From Prevotella sp. (GTDB taxonomy: Bacteria; Bacteroidota; Bacteroidia; Bacteroidales; Bacteroidaceae), in contig JAEEHW010000071.1 in the NCBI GenBank assembly GCA_016281055.1, forward strand, positions 1 through 50,944: a stretch of DNA of 50,944 nucleotides. The letters are read 5' to 3'. The notes below the pieces were generated by a model. That model was not told the origin of the DNA. It saw only the letters and a list, made by a program, of their open reading frames with translations, and made no database searches. Within the stretch, counting starts at the first letter, position 1; each line of letters starts with the position of its first letter. Shown one piece after another: positions 8,090 through 16,393 of this stretch. The position numbers and the translations under genes are program-made.

Positions 8090-9577
8090 TTGAAGGCTGA
8101 GAGGTTATCACGGCGCGGCATCTGCGTTGTCATCCCTACATACAACAATGCCACGACAGTGCGCGATGTCGTTTCGCGCACCCTGCAGCAGTGCCATGAC
8201 GTGATAGTGGTCAATGACGGCTGCACCGACGGTACCGCCGACATCCTCGCCACTATAGAGGGGATAACCGTTGTCACGCTGCCTAGGAACAAAGGCAAGG
8301 GCGCAGCCCTGAAGGCCGGCTTCCGCAAGGCCCTGGCAATGGGTTTCGCATACGCCATAACACTTGATGCCGACGGACAGCATTATCCCGAAGACATCCC
8401 CCTGATGCTTGAGGCGAACATAAAGCACCCAGGGGCATTGCTCGTGGGTGAGCGCAAGGGACTTGACGCCCAGGAACGCTCCGGCGGCAGCAAGTTTGCC
8501 AACGCCTTCAGCAATTTCTGGTTCTGTGTGCAGACCGGTCAGAGGCTACGCGACACGCAAACGGGCTTTCGGCTGTATCCGCTGAAGAAACTCTACGGAC
8601 TGTGCATGCTGACATCACGCTATGAGGCAGAACTGGAACTGCTCGTTTTCTCTGCGTGGCACGGAGTAAATCTGGTCAGCGTGCCAATCAACGTATATTA
8701 CCCCCCTAGAGAGGAACGCGTGTCGCATTTCCGTCCGGCCTATGACTTCACGCGCATCTTCATCCTCAACACATGCCTGTGTTTTCTTGCCCTGGGCTAC
8801 GGCCTGCCCCTGGCATTGCTGAGACTGCTGCGCCGGGCTGTATATACTATATACTCCCTACTCTTCTTCCTTGTATGGACACTGCTGTTCCTGTTGCCGG
8901 CATCGGCAGCAGTGGTACTGTTTACGCGTGACAGCAAACGGCGCACATGGCGGTTGCACCGCCTGCTGTGCTTCGTTGGCAAACTGGTGATGCTGTGGCA
9001 CGGCATACCCGGCGTAAAGCGGCGAATGAACAATCCGCAGGGAGAGAATTATGAACGGCCCGCAATGGTGATATGCAACCACCAGTCGCCGCTCGACCTC
9101 ATGGCGATGCTGGCACAGTCGCCACGACTCACGCTGCTCACCAACGACTGGGTGTGGCACAGTCCGTTCTTCGGATTCGCCGTGCGCCATGCCGAATACT
9201 ACCCAGTATCTGACGGCATCGACAGCATTCTGCCGAAACTGCGCTCGCTCGTGGAGCGTGACTACAGCATAGCCATATATCCCGAAGGCACACGCTCATC
9301 AGACTGCAGCATACAGCGGTTCAGAAAAGGGGCGTTTCACATAGCCAGAGAACTGAAACTCGACATTATCCCGCTCATAGAGTGTGCACCGGGACACTGT
9401 CTGCCCAAGGGTGGGAAATACCTGCGTCGCGGATTCTTCCATGTGCACGTGGATGAGCGCATACCATACGAGAGATACATGGAAGCAGGCGAAGACAAAG
9501 ACATCGCCTCATGGTTCAGACAATATTATGAGCGCAGATATGCCGAGATAAGCGATGCGCTCGACCAAAAAGCATAA
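8090..9577 (+). CDS. Fusion of GT2 glycosyltransferase and lysophospholipid-type acyltransferase
   Basis: Residues 10-225 form a GT2 domain (VVIPTYNN, VNDGCTDGT, LDADGQH with D93 and D95, RDTQTGFRLYP). Hydrophobic segments follow at about 228-278. Residues 320-490 form a PlsC-type acyltransferase with NHQSPLD (330-336) and PEGTRS (398-403). It probably transfers a sugar and an acyl group to one membrane acceptor, with ACP as a plausible acyl donor. GT2 and acyltransferase activities of this sort occur in aryl polyene and flexirubin-type clusters. The only possible start is TTG at 8090, because an in-frame stop lies just upstream and no ATG precedes the first GT2 strand. Confidence 0.88.
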   Translation: MKAERLSRRGICVVIPTYNNATTVRDVVSRTLQQCHDVIVVNDGCTDGTADILATIEGITVVTLPRNKGKGAALKAGFRKALAMGFAYAITLDADGQHYPEDIPLMLEANIKHPGALLVGERKGLDAQERSGGSKFANAFSNFWFCVQTGQRLRDTQTGFRLYPLKKLYGLCMLTSRYEAELELLVFSAWHGVNLVSVPINVYYPPREERVSHFRPAYDFTRIFILNTCLCFLALGYGLPLALLRLLRRAVYTIYSLLFFLVWTLLFLLPASAAVVLFTRDSKRRTWRLHRLLCFVGKLVMLWHGIPGVKRRMNNPQGENYERPAMVICNHQSPLDLMAMLAQSPRLTLLTNDWVWHSPFFGFAVRHAEYYPVSDGIDSILPKLRSLVERDYSIAIYPEGTRSSDCSIQRFRKGAFHIARELKLDIIPLIECAPGHCLPKGGKYLRRGFFHVHVDERIPYERYMEAGEDKDIASWFRQYYERRYAEISDALDQKA

Positions 9578-9582
9578 AGGGA

Positions 9583-11943
9583 ATGACAATACTGCGGATA
9601 TACGAATACCTGCACGAACACCGATGGGTAAGATGGGGCAGTCTGGTGGGCATCACGCTGGTGCTCATCGTGCTGTCATTGCGGCTGTCGTACAAAGAGG
9701 ATATATCCGACTTCCTGCCACTCGGCACCCACGACCGCGAAATGCTCGACATCTATCAAGACATATCGGGGGCCGACAGACTGGTGGTGGTATTTGACAA
9801 TCCCGATGATGCAGACAAGACCACGGCGGCTATGGAACAGTTCTGCACGGCTGTGCAGAAGGCTGACACTGCGGGCACCATCAAGATGACGGCACAGGTG
9901 GACATGGAAGCCGTAGAGGCAATGCTCTACTTCGTTTACGAGAACATTCCATACTTCCTTACCGAGAAAGACTATGCACGCATGGACTCCGTGCTTGCTG
10001 CGCCAGATGCCGTCAAACGACAGTTGGATGAGGACAAGGAGATGCTGATGTTTCCATCTGGCAGCATGCTTGCAGAAAACATCGGGCGCGACCCGCTGAA
10101 TATCTTCACGCCCGTGGTGAGCCGGCTGCAGGGCATGAGGCAGGACAGCAATTTCGAGATATACGACGGATACCTTTTCACGCCCGACATGAAGCGCGCC
10201 ATAGTGACGCTGAAGTCGCCATACGGCAATGCAGAAACGGAGAAAAACGCACAACTGACGGCACTGCTTGACGATGCCATACAGGATATGCAGAAGACAT
10301 ATCCCGATGTCAAGGCACATGTGACAGGCGGTCCGCAGATAGCCGTAGGCAATGCACAACAGATAAAGAACGACTCAATCCTGGCGGTAGCGCTCGCAGT
10401 GGTACTGATAATGGCACTGCTGGCATACACACTGCGCTCATTGAAGAGCATACTGCTCATCGTCGTAGCAATAGGCTGGGGATGGCTGCTGGCACTCGGC
10501 GGTATGTCGCTACTGCACAGCGAGGTGTCCATAATAGTAATAGGTATGTCGAGCGTGATACTGGGCATAGCCGTAAACTATCCGCTACACCTTGTGGCGC
10601 ACATGAGGCATGAGCCAAACGTGAAACAGGCACTGAAAGACATCAGTACACCATTGCTGGTGGGCAACGTCACCACAGTGGGAGCATTCCTCGCACTCGT
10701 GCCGCTGCAGTCAACGGCACTGAGAGACCTCGGAATCTTCGCATCACTGATGCTCGTGGGTACGATAACATTTGTATTGCTGTATATGCCGCATATCGTA
10801 ACAAGCGGTAAGAAAGAAGCAGAAGCAGAGGTCAATGCACTGCAGTTGGTGGAGACAGACAAGGGATTCGCATGGAACAAACGTATATTGCTTGCGACAT
10901 TCATCATCATCACCACAGTACTGGGATGGTTCAGCCTCAACACCGAGTTTGAGACTGACATGGCTGCCATAAACTACATGACCGACGAGCAGCGTACCGA
11001 CATTGAATATTTCGGGCGCATGATGCAGGCTGACACCACAGCAAGAGGCGAAACAGCATATATCGTGGCGACGGGAAAGAATATGGACAGCGCACTCGAC
11101 ACTGCACTTGCACAGGGACTGGACAAGACATCACACTTCCTGACATCGAAGAAGGAACAGGCACACAGGCTACAGATGTGGCAGGAGTTTAAGGATAGAC
11201 ACGCAGCGCTGCTAAATAAAGAATTGCCGGCAAAGGCTCTGGCAAGTGGTTTCTCTGCGGATGCCTTTACTGATTTCCAGGAAATACTAAACAAAGAACG
11301 CACACCGCAGGAGTTCGGTTACTTTGCACCGCTGACAGAGACTGTGTTTGCCAGTAACATAAGCATAAACAAAGAGAAAGGCAGGTACGCCATAGTGGAG
11401 ATGCGCCCGGTGGAATCGTTAGGGAAAAACTCCACACACTCATTTACCACAAAAGGGATGAATGCAGCGATGCTCAGCACACTCTCAGACAATTTTAATT
11501 ACATCGGCATAGTATGTTCAGCCATTGTATTCATATTCCTTTGGCTGTCGTTCCGCCGTCTGTCGCTGGCAGTGATTGCCTTCATACCAATGGCAGTGGG
11601 ATGGATATGGATACTCGGCATAATGGCATTGCTGGGCGTTAAGTTCAACATCGTGAACATCATCCTCGCCACATTCATATTCGGCCAAGGTGACGACTAC
11701 ACCATATTCATGACAGAGGGATGTCTGTATGAACGGCGCACCGGCAAGAAGATATTGGCATCATACAAATACAGCATAATGCTCTCCGCACTGATAATGT
11801 TCATCGGCATAGGCACCCTGATAACTGCACGCCACCCCGCACTGTTCTCGCTGGCAGAGGTTACCATCATAGGCATGGCGTGCGTGGTGTTCATGGCATG
11901 GATACTGCCGCCAATGCTGTTCAGACTTATAAAAAAGATATAA
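9583..11943 (+). CDS. MMPL/RND-family lipid exporter
   Basis: The 786-residue protein has one membrane helix at about 20-38, a large periplasmic domain (about 40-255), five helices (about 262-405), a second periplasmic domain and a last block of five helices (about 638-784). This is the two-fold RND/MMPL layout. Such exporters move lipids or lipid-linked products out of the inner membrane using the proton gradient, and one is a standard part of aryl polyene and dialkylresorcinol clusters. It starts six bases after the fusion gene and is followed two bases later by the second ACP, so translation is probably coupled. Confidence 0.88.
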   Translation: MTILRIYEYLHEHRWVRWGSLVGITLVLIVLSLRLSYKEDISDFLPLGTHDREMLDIYQDISGADRLVVVFDNPDDADKTTAAMEQFCTAVQKADTAGTIKMTAQVDMEAVEAMLYFVYENIPYFLTEKDYARMDSVLAAPDAVKRQLDEDKEMLMFPSGSMLAENIGRDPLNIFTPVVSRLQGMRQDSNFEIYDGYLFTPDMKRAIVTLKSPYGNAETEKNAQLTALLDDAIQDMQKTYPDVKAHVTGGPQIAVGNAQQIKNDSILAVALAVVLIMALLAYTLRSLKSILLIVVAIGWGWLLALGGMSLLHSEVSIIVIGMSSVILGIAVNYPLHLVAHMRHEPNVKQALKDISTPLLVGNVTTVGAFLALVPLQSTALRDLGIFASLMLVGTITFVLLYMPHIVTSGKKEAEAEVNALQLVETDKGFAWNKRILLATFIIITTVLGWFSLNTEFETDMAAINYMTDEQRTDIEYFGRMMQADTTARGETAYIVATGKNMDSALDTALAQGLDKTSHFLTSKKEQAHRLQMWQEFKDRHAALLNKELPAKALASGFSADAFTDFQEILNKERTPQEFGYFAPLTETVFASNISINKEKGRYAIVEMRPVESLGKNSTHSFTTKGMNAAMLSTLSDNFNYIGIVCSAIVFIFLWLSFRRLSLAVIAFIPMAVGWIWILGIMALLGVKFNIVNIILATFIFGQGDDYTIFMTEGCLYERRTGKKILASYKYSIMLSALIMFIGIGTLITARHPALFSLAEVTIIGMACVVFMAWILPPMLFRLIKKI

Positions 11944-11945
11944 TT

Positions 11946-12167
11946 ATGAAAGAAAGAATAAGACAAATACTTGAGGACAACCTTCCGTTGGTTGACGTGG
12001 ATTCTGATTTCCTCTTTACCGAACTGTCATCGCTTGACATCACCACCATCATGATGTTGCTGTCCGACGAGTATAAAATAGAATTGGGCGCCACTGACGT
12101 GACACCCAAGAACTTCAAATCACTCGACAATATAGTCGATATGGTAAGGCGGAAAATGGAATCATGA
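11946..12167 (+). CDS. Second acyl carrier protein, divergent active-site motif
   Basis: The ATG at 11946, two bases after the exporter stop, gives a 73-residue ACP-like protein. The serine lies in ELSSLDITTI (Ser29) where the usual motif is a DSLD-type sequence; the Asp before the Ser is replaced by Ser. The remaining helices fit an ACP. Paired ACPs are usual in aryl polyene clusters. The altered motif could mean a specialised phosphopantetheinyl transferase or partner specificity. The gene runs convergently into the ABC exporter, with only 20 bases between the stops. Confidence 0.8.
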   Translation: MKERIRQILEDNLPLVDVDSDFLFTELSSLDITTIMMLLSDEYKIELGATDVTPKNFKSLDNIVDMVRRKMES

Positions 12168-12187
12168 TTCGTTTGATGCAAATGCAA

Positions 12188-13999
12188 TCATGATTTGATA
12201 TACTGGTTTATCAGTTCCGCATTCATACTGCGTGCAGAGGCATCGAAGATATCTTTGTATAATCCTCCCTGGTGATAGACTTCAGCCGGAGTGCCATGCT
12301 GCACCACATGACCGTGCTCTAATACATATATCGCATCGCTGTCAACTATCTGTCCTATGTTATGGCTGATGATGACCACGGTGCGGTCTTTCTTTATTGC
12401 CTCTATAGAATTCTTTATCTGTTCGGTGGCAATGGCATCAAGGCTTGCCGTTGGTTCATCAAGGAATATGATAGGCGGATTCTTCAAGAACATACGCGCA
12501 ATGGCAATGCGCTGTTGCTGACCGCCACTGAGTTGCAGTGCGTCAGACTGGAACCCATTGGGCAATGCCATCACCTGATCATATATATACGCCTTGCGTG
12601 CAGCTTCATATACCTCTTCCGTCGTTGCAGACGGTTTGCCATAACGTATGTTTTCTTCTATCGTTCCGCTGAATATATGGTTCTTCTGCAATACTAATCC
12701 GATATTCTCACGAAGGGCTTGCGTATCCCACTCACTGAGCGGCACACCGTCAAGAGTTATCTCGCCACTGTCAGGTGTATAGAACTTATCCAGCAGGTTT
12801 ACGATGGTGCTCTTGCCTGCACCGCTCAATCCTACAAGTGCCGTTACCTTTCCCGGTTCAATGGTTAGCGAAAGGTCATGCAAGGCATGTGTGCCGCTGG
12901 GGTATGTGAACTCCACATTCTTCATATTGAAACCCATACCAGCATGTGGTTCCGTCTTGTATGTGCCACTCTTCTCCACTTCATGCTCTGCATCGAGGAT
13001 GCCGAAGAAGCCTTCTGCATATATAAGTGCATCGTTGAGGTCGTCATATATGCGGTGCAACTGACGTATAGGGGCACTCACGTTGCTGAAGAGCATAACG
13101 TGATACATTATCTTTCCTATCGTCATACCAGGATAATCCGTAAGCACAAGATATGCAGTCAGAATGATGATAAGCACCGTGCCAATCTGTTCCACAAAGG
13201 TCTTGATGCCCTCGAAGTAGAAACTCAACTGACGTGTATGCTTCTGCTGACTTGTAGAGTTTTCCTGCAGCACGGCCTGTTTCTGCTTCTCCACCTCCTC
13301 GCGGTTGAACGACTTTATCACTCCCATACTCTCAATGATGTTCATGATGCCGTTGTTTATAGTCTGATGAGTGCGGAAGATTACGCGTCGCCCACCCTTC
13401 ATGCGTGTTCCCTGCCTTACGGTGATGATGAAATATATAGGAACGATAAACAATGCTACTAACCCTACATACACATTGGCAACAAACATCAGCACTAATG
13501 CCATCACCGCACTGGTGAACAGCGGCAGTATATCTACGAAGAAATTCTTCACAGTGTTCGATAGCGACATCGTACCGTGACTGATACGCGTCTGCAGTTT
13601 GCCTGGTTCGTTGTCTTCACTGCTGAAGTATGCCATGCGGAAGGTCATGATGCGTTCCACTACCTTGAGCGACATATCACGACTAACGTTGATGCGGATA
13701 TTCTCACCGAAGTATCGCTGACCGAAAGTTATGAATGCAGACAGAACCTCCTTGCCTAACAGTACCGCACTGATGGTTACAAGTAGTTTCGCAGCCTGTG
13801 CCCAAGAGAAGCCACCCTCAGCCTGTTGCAGAGCGTTGATGGAGTCAACGGCATGGTCGAGCACTATGGCATTGACCTGAGCCATGAGCGAACCAATCAG
13901 CGTTAGCACCAGCGTTAGCGTGAGCAACCAGCGGTAAGGCAGTACATAAGGCAATAATTTCTTAAGCAGTCCGCCTACATTCATCTTATTTGCATCCAT
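12188..13999 (-). CDS. ABC exporter with fused membrane and ATPase domains
   Basis: The 603-residue protein has a six-helix exporter domain (about 20-325) and a nucleotide-binding domain with Walker A GLSGAGKST (390-398), signature LSGGQQQR, Walker B IIFLDEPTASLD and the switch ISHN. This is the MsbA/lipid-drug exporter half-transporter layout and it should act as a homodimer. It is the last gene of a minus-strand operon after two exported hydrolase-like proteins, starting two bases after the esterase stop. The substrate is not evident; lipids, peptides or glycolipids are the usual choices. Confidence 0.9.
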   Translation of the reverse strand: MDANKMNVGGLLKKLLPYVLPYRWLLTLTLVLTLIGSLMAQVNAIVLDHAVDSINALQQAEGGFSWAQAAKLLVTISAVLLGKEVLSAFITFGQRYFGENIRINVSRDMSLKVVERIMTFRMAYFSSEDNEPGKLQTRISHGTMSLSNTVKNFFVDILPLFTSAVMALVLMFVANVYVGLVALFIVPIYFIITVRQGTRMKGGRRVIFRTHQTINNGIMNIIESMGVIKSFNREEVEKQKQAVLQENSTSQQKHTRQLSFYFEGIKTFVEQIGTVLIIILTAYLVLTDYPGMTIGKIMYHVMLFSNVSAPIRQLHRIYDDLNDALIYAEGFFGILDAEHEVEKSGTYKTEPHAGMGFNMKNVEFTYPSGTHALHDLSLTIEPGKVTALVGLSGAGKSTIVNLLDKFYTPDSGEITLDGVPLSEWDTQALRENIGLVLQKNHIFSGTIEENIRYGKPSATTEEVYEAARKAYIYDQVMALPNGFQSDALQLSGGQQQRIAIARMFLKNPPIIFLDEPTASLDAIATEQIKNSIEAIKKDRTVVIISHNIGQIVDSDAIYVLEHGHVVQHGTPAEVYHQGGLYKDIFDASARSMNAELINQYIKS

Positions 14000-14001
14000 G
14001 A

Positions 14002-14799
14002 TTATCTTCTCCCTTTAATTTCTTCTATAAATTTCAAGAACTCATCTCTCCACTGTCTGCACTCCGCCGTACCTTTCTCATCGGATGCGCCGAAGCCATG
14101 CCCACCAGTGTTGTACTGTATATATCTATGCGGTATGCCCTTTGCCGTCAGAGCTGAGTCAAGCAGTTCTGAATTCTGGTATTTCACCACGGGGTCGTCC
14201 TTGCAGTTCACGAGGAACACCGGCGGACAGTCTGCCGGCACATGTCGTTCCAAAGACAGAGAGTCGCGCATAACCTTCCTGCGCTTGCCGTATTCTCCAA
14301 GCAAGGCACGTCGCGAGCGTTTGTGAACATATGGCTTGTGCATGGTAACAACAGGGTATATCGGCGCCACGAAGTCAGGCTTGTCGTCAAGAAACTCTGC
14401 CGCAGACATCACGAGGTGTCCTCCTGCAGAGAATCCCATCATACCAACACAGTGCGGGTCTATACCAAGCGAATCGGCATTGCTGCGCACCCATTGCAGC
14501 ATATCCCTTGCATCATCCAGTGCATCGGGATAACGATGACCACGATATATATAACGGGTGTGCATGATATAGTCGAAGATACCCTGCACACGGTATTTCA
14601 GTACGAAAGCCTTGATGCCATTCTGTTCAAGCCATTCTGCCACCTTCGTACCCTCATTTTCCATATCGAGCCAACAGTACGAACCACCGGGACATACAAT
14701 GACAGCAGGGCGCAATTCCTGCGCCCCACTTCTTGTCAATGATACCGACAGCGCTGCCACGCACATCAGTACACATATTATGTCTTGTCGTTTCAACAC
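14002..14799 (-). CDS. Exported alpha/beta-hydrolase (esterase/acetyl-xylan-esterase-like)
   Basis: A signal peptide (about residues 1-26, ending SGAQ) precedes a compact alpha/beta-hydrolase. The oxyanion motif CPGGSYCW (36-43), nucleophile GFSAGGH (Ser124), Asp in CKDDPV and His in GGHGFG complete a triad. The family, related to BD-FAE and carbohydrate acetyl esterases, removes acyl groups from sugars or small esters. The start is GTG at 14799; an ATG 11 codons later is possible but would shorten the signal. It lies in the operon of the SGNH protein and the ABC exporter. Confidence 0.82.
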   Translation of the reverse strand: MLKRQDIICVLMCVAALSVSLTRSGAQELRPAVIVCPGGSYCWLDMENEGTKVAEWLEQNGIKAFVLKYRVQGIFDYIMHTRYIYRGHRYPDALDDARDMLQWVRSNADSLGIDPHCVGMMGFSAGGHLVMSAAEFLDDKPDFVAPIYPVVTMHKPYVHKRSRRALLGEYGKRRKVMRDSLSLERHVPADCPPVFLVNCKDDPVVKYQNSELLDSALTAKGIPHRYIQYNTGGHGFGASDEKGTAECRQWRDEFLKFIEEIKGRR

Positions 14800-14811
14800 G
14801 TCATCACTCTG

Positions 14812-15597
14812 TTATTTGTTTAGCAGTTCGACCATGCGTTCTGCTATCAGCTGGGCACCTGCCACACTTGTGTTTGAGCCATCCACTGTATAGTGTTTCT
14901 TGATGCGCTCGTTATTGCATTTGATGCCGCATTCCTTGTCAAGGCGTATAACATCCACACCGAGTTTCTTTGCACACTCCTCTATCATATTGCATACCTT
15001 CAGGTTTCTCGCCTCACCCACAGCTGTGGTCTCTATGGGAGCAACCAATACTATGCGTGCATCGGGGAACGACTCACGCAGTATCTCACAGTTGAAGCGA
15101 ATGGATTCAGCAAGCGATGTCACCTGATTCACTTTCTTCATCATCAAATCCTGCAATGTTGACTTGAAGGCTTTGTCTGCTGTCAGTGAATACATCTCCG
15201 GACGCTGGCTTTGAAACCATGCATCACATGTTCCGGCTGCAATGATGATGAGTGCCGGTTCTGGCTGGTCGCCGTTCTTATATGCTTCCTTGAACCGGCT
15301 CACCTGATTGTATATCACGTTGTTGTTGCCTGCGCCACGTACGTTTTCCGTAATATTCTGACGTGTAAGAGCATTGTTGGTCCATGTTGCGCCATTGCGT
15401 GCATAACTGATGCATGTTACAGGTTTAACAGCCTCACGATACCATTTTGTCCATCCACGCTCAACTGTGCAGCTGTCGCCACCCAGTGCAGTGTTTGAAT
15501 CACCCATGATGACTACATTAAATGGTATGTTGGCAGCTCTGCCACCTACGATAGCGAGGCAGGCCATGATGACTGCCGTGAAAAGATGTTTTCTCAT
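14812..15597 (-). CDS. Exported SGNH/GDSL-fold protein with altered catalytic motifs
   Basis: After a signal peptide (about 1-22), block I reads VVIMGDSNTA with Ser34, as in SGNH hydrolases. The GxND block appears as AAGTCDAW, with Cys for Asn. The C-terminal block that is normally DxxH reads VDGSNTSVAGAQLIAERM, so the His position is occupied by Asn/Thr. The fold assignment is good but the usual Ser-Asp-His triad is not visible, so activity is uncertain. First gene of the operon with an esterase and an ABC exporter; a consensus promoter lies 36-67 bases upstream of its start. Confidence 0.7.
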   Translation of the reverse strand: MRKHLFTAVIMACLAIVGGRAANIPFNVVIMGDSNTALGGDSCTVERGWTKWYREAVKPVTCISYARNGATWTNNALTRQNITENVRGAGNNNVIYNQVSRFKEAYKNGDQPEPALIIIAAGTCDAWFQSQRPEMYSLTADKAFKSTLQDLMMKKVNQVTSLAESIRFNCEILRESFPDARIVLVAPIETTAVGEARNLKVCNMIEECAKKLGVDVIRLDKECGIKCNNERIKKHYTVDGSNTSVAGAQLIAERMVELLNK

Positions 15598-15632
15598 ATT
15601 CCGTTATTGTTATGATATTGTTAATTTCCATG

Positions 15633-15664
15633 CAAAGTTAAACAAATAATATCATTCCACCAAA
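15633..15664 (-). promoter_or_regulatory. Promoter of the SGNH-esterase-ABC operon
   Basis: Minus strand: TTTG (15664-15661), 20 bp, TAACTTTG (15640-15633). Confidence 0.75.
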
Positions 15665-15727
15665 CTTTAGCAGAGGATTTTTCCTTCATCGTTTAGGGAT
15701 TTTCCACTTGCGTTTAGGGAAAAAGAA

Positions 15728-15758
15728 TTTGCAGGTAACATAAAACGCATTAACTTTG
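15728..15758 (+). promoter_or_regulatory. Promoter of the His-rich protein gene
   Basis: TTTG (15728-15731), 19 bp, TAACTTTG (15751-15758), an exact consensus. The transcript would start at the repeated leader module. Confidence 0.8.
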
Positions 15759-15842
15759 CACTCAGAAATCAGAGACATGCACCAATCTCACGATTGACTA
15801 ACATTATTTCTTTCGTGCGAGGAAGCACTCAGAAATCAGAGA
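15758..15842 (+). repeat. Leader module, copy upstream of the His-rich gene
   Basis: GCACTCAGAAATCAGAGA occurs at 15758-15775 and again at 15825-15842, 67 bases apart. Between them lie CCAATC...CGATTGA and TTCGTGCGA. The same parts make up the 70-bp duplicated unit at 20621-20768. Confidence 0.7.
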
Positions 15843-15875
15843 TAAAAAAGTTTAACTCTTTAAAATGTAACGATT

Positions 15876-16181
15876 ATGAAAAAGACTATATTCACACTCG
15901 TTTGCCTCATGATAATGAGCACAGTGACAACAAACGCAAAGACAACGGTGATAATCAACTCACATAAACCCAACACCGAGTTTGCAATGATGCGCAAGAC
16001 CAACGTCAAGAAAGACGCTAAGGTTGAGGCTAAGCATCGCAAGGAGATGGAGAAGCGTCGCAAGGAAATGGAGAAGCGTCGCAAGGAAATGGAGAAGCGT
16101 CGCATGAAGGCTCACAAGGAGCATGCTAAATCACACAAGCATCGCTCACATCGCCATCATCACCATCATCATCATAGATAA
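15876..16181 (+). CDS. Small exported His/Lys-rich repeat protein
   Basis: The 101-residue product has a signal peptide (about 1-21, ending TNA) and then a short segment. Three tandem RKEMEKR heptads follow, encoded by near-identical 21-bp units at 16038-16100, and then a tail rich in His ending in seven consecutive His and one Arg. The heptads should form a highly charged helix; the His tail is a likely Zn, Ni or Cu binder. No family is recognised. It is a single-gene unit with a consensus promoter, a repeated leader module and a terminator. Metal storage or a nucleic-acid/polyanion-binding role are possibilities only. Confidence 0.75.
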   Translation: MKKTIFTLVCLMIMSTVTTNAKTTVIINSHKPNTEFAMMRKTNVKKDAKVEAKHRKEMEKRRKEMEKRRKEMEKRRMKAHKEHAKSHKHRSHRHHHHHHHR

Positions 16182-16343
16182 GAAGTTTGGTTATTGATAT
16201 ATAAAGATTGATTTTTTGTCATAAGTAAATTGATTTTTGTGGTTAGTAAATATTGTTTAGGTTATTGATTATTTTCATTGATTAGCGAATCAATTGTTTG
16301 TTTCATTGGTTTCAAAGAAACTGTCTGATTTATGATAGATTAC

Positions 16344-16385
16344 AATGAGCGGTAGGTCGTGATGACTCACCGCTCATTTCTTTTT
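16344..16385 (+). terminator. Terminator after the His-rich gene
   Basis: AATGAGCGGT (16344-16353) pairs with ACCGCTCATT (16369-16378), with an inner GTC/GAC, followed by TCTTTTTATT. It lies about 165 bases after the stop, leaving a long AT-rich 3' UTR. Confidence 0.7.
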
Positions 16386-16393
16386 ATTCTATT

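Noticed and set aside
9676..10359. 227-codon minus-strand ORF inside the MMPL exporter gene
   Set aside because: The plus-strand frame has clear exporter topology throughout, and the antisense product is Cys/His-rich without domains.
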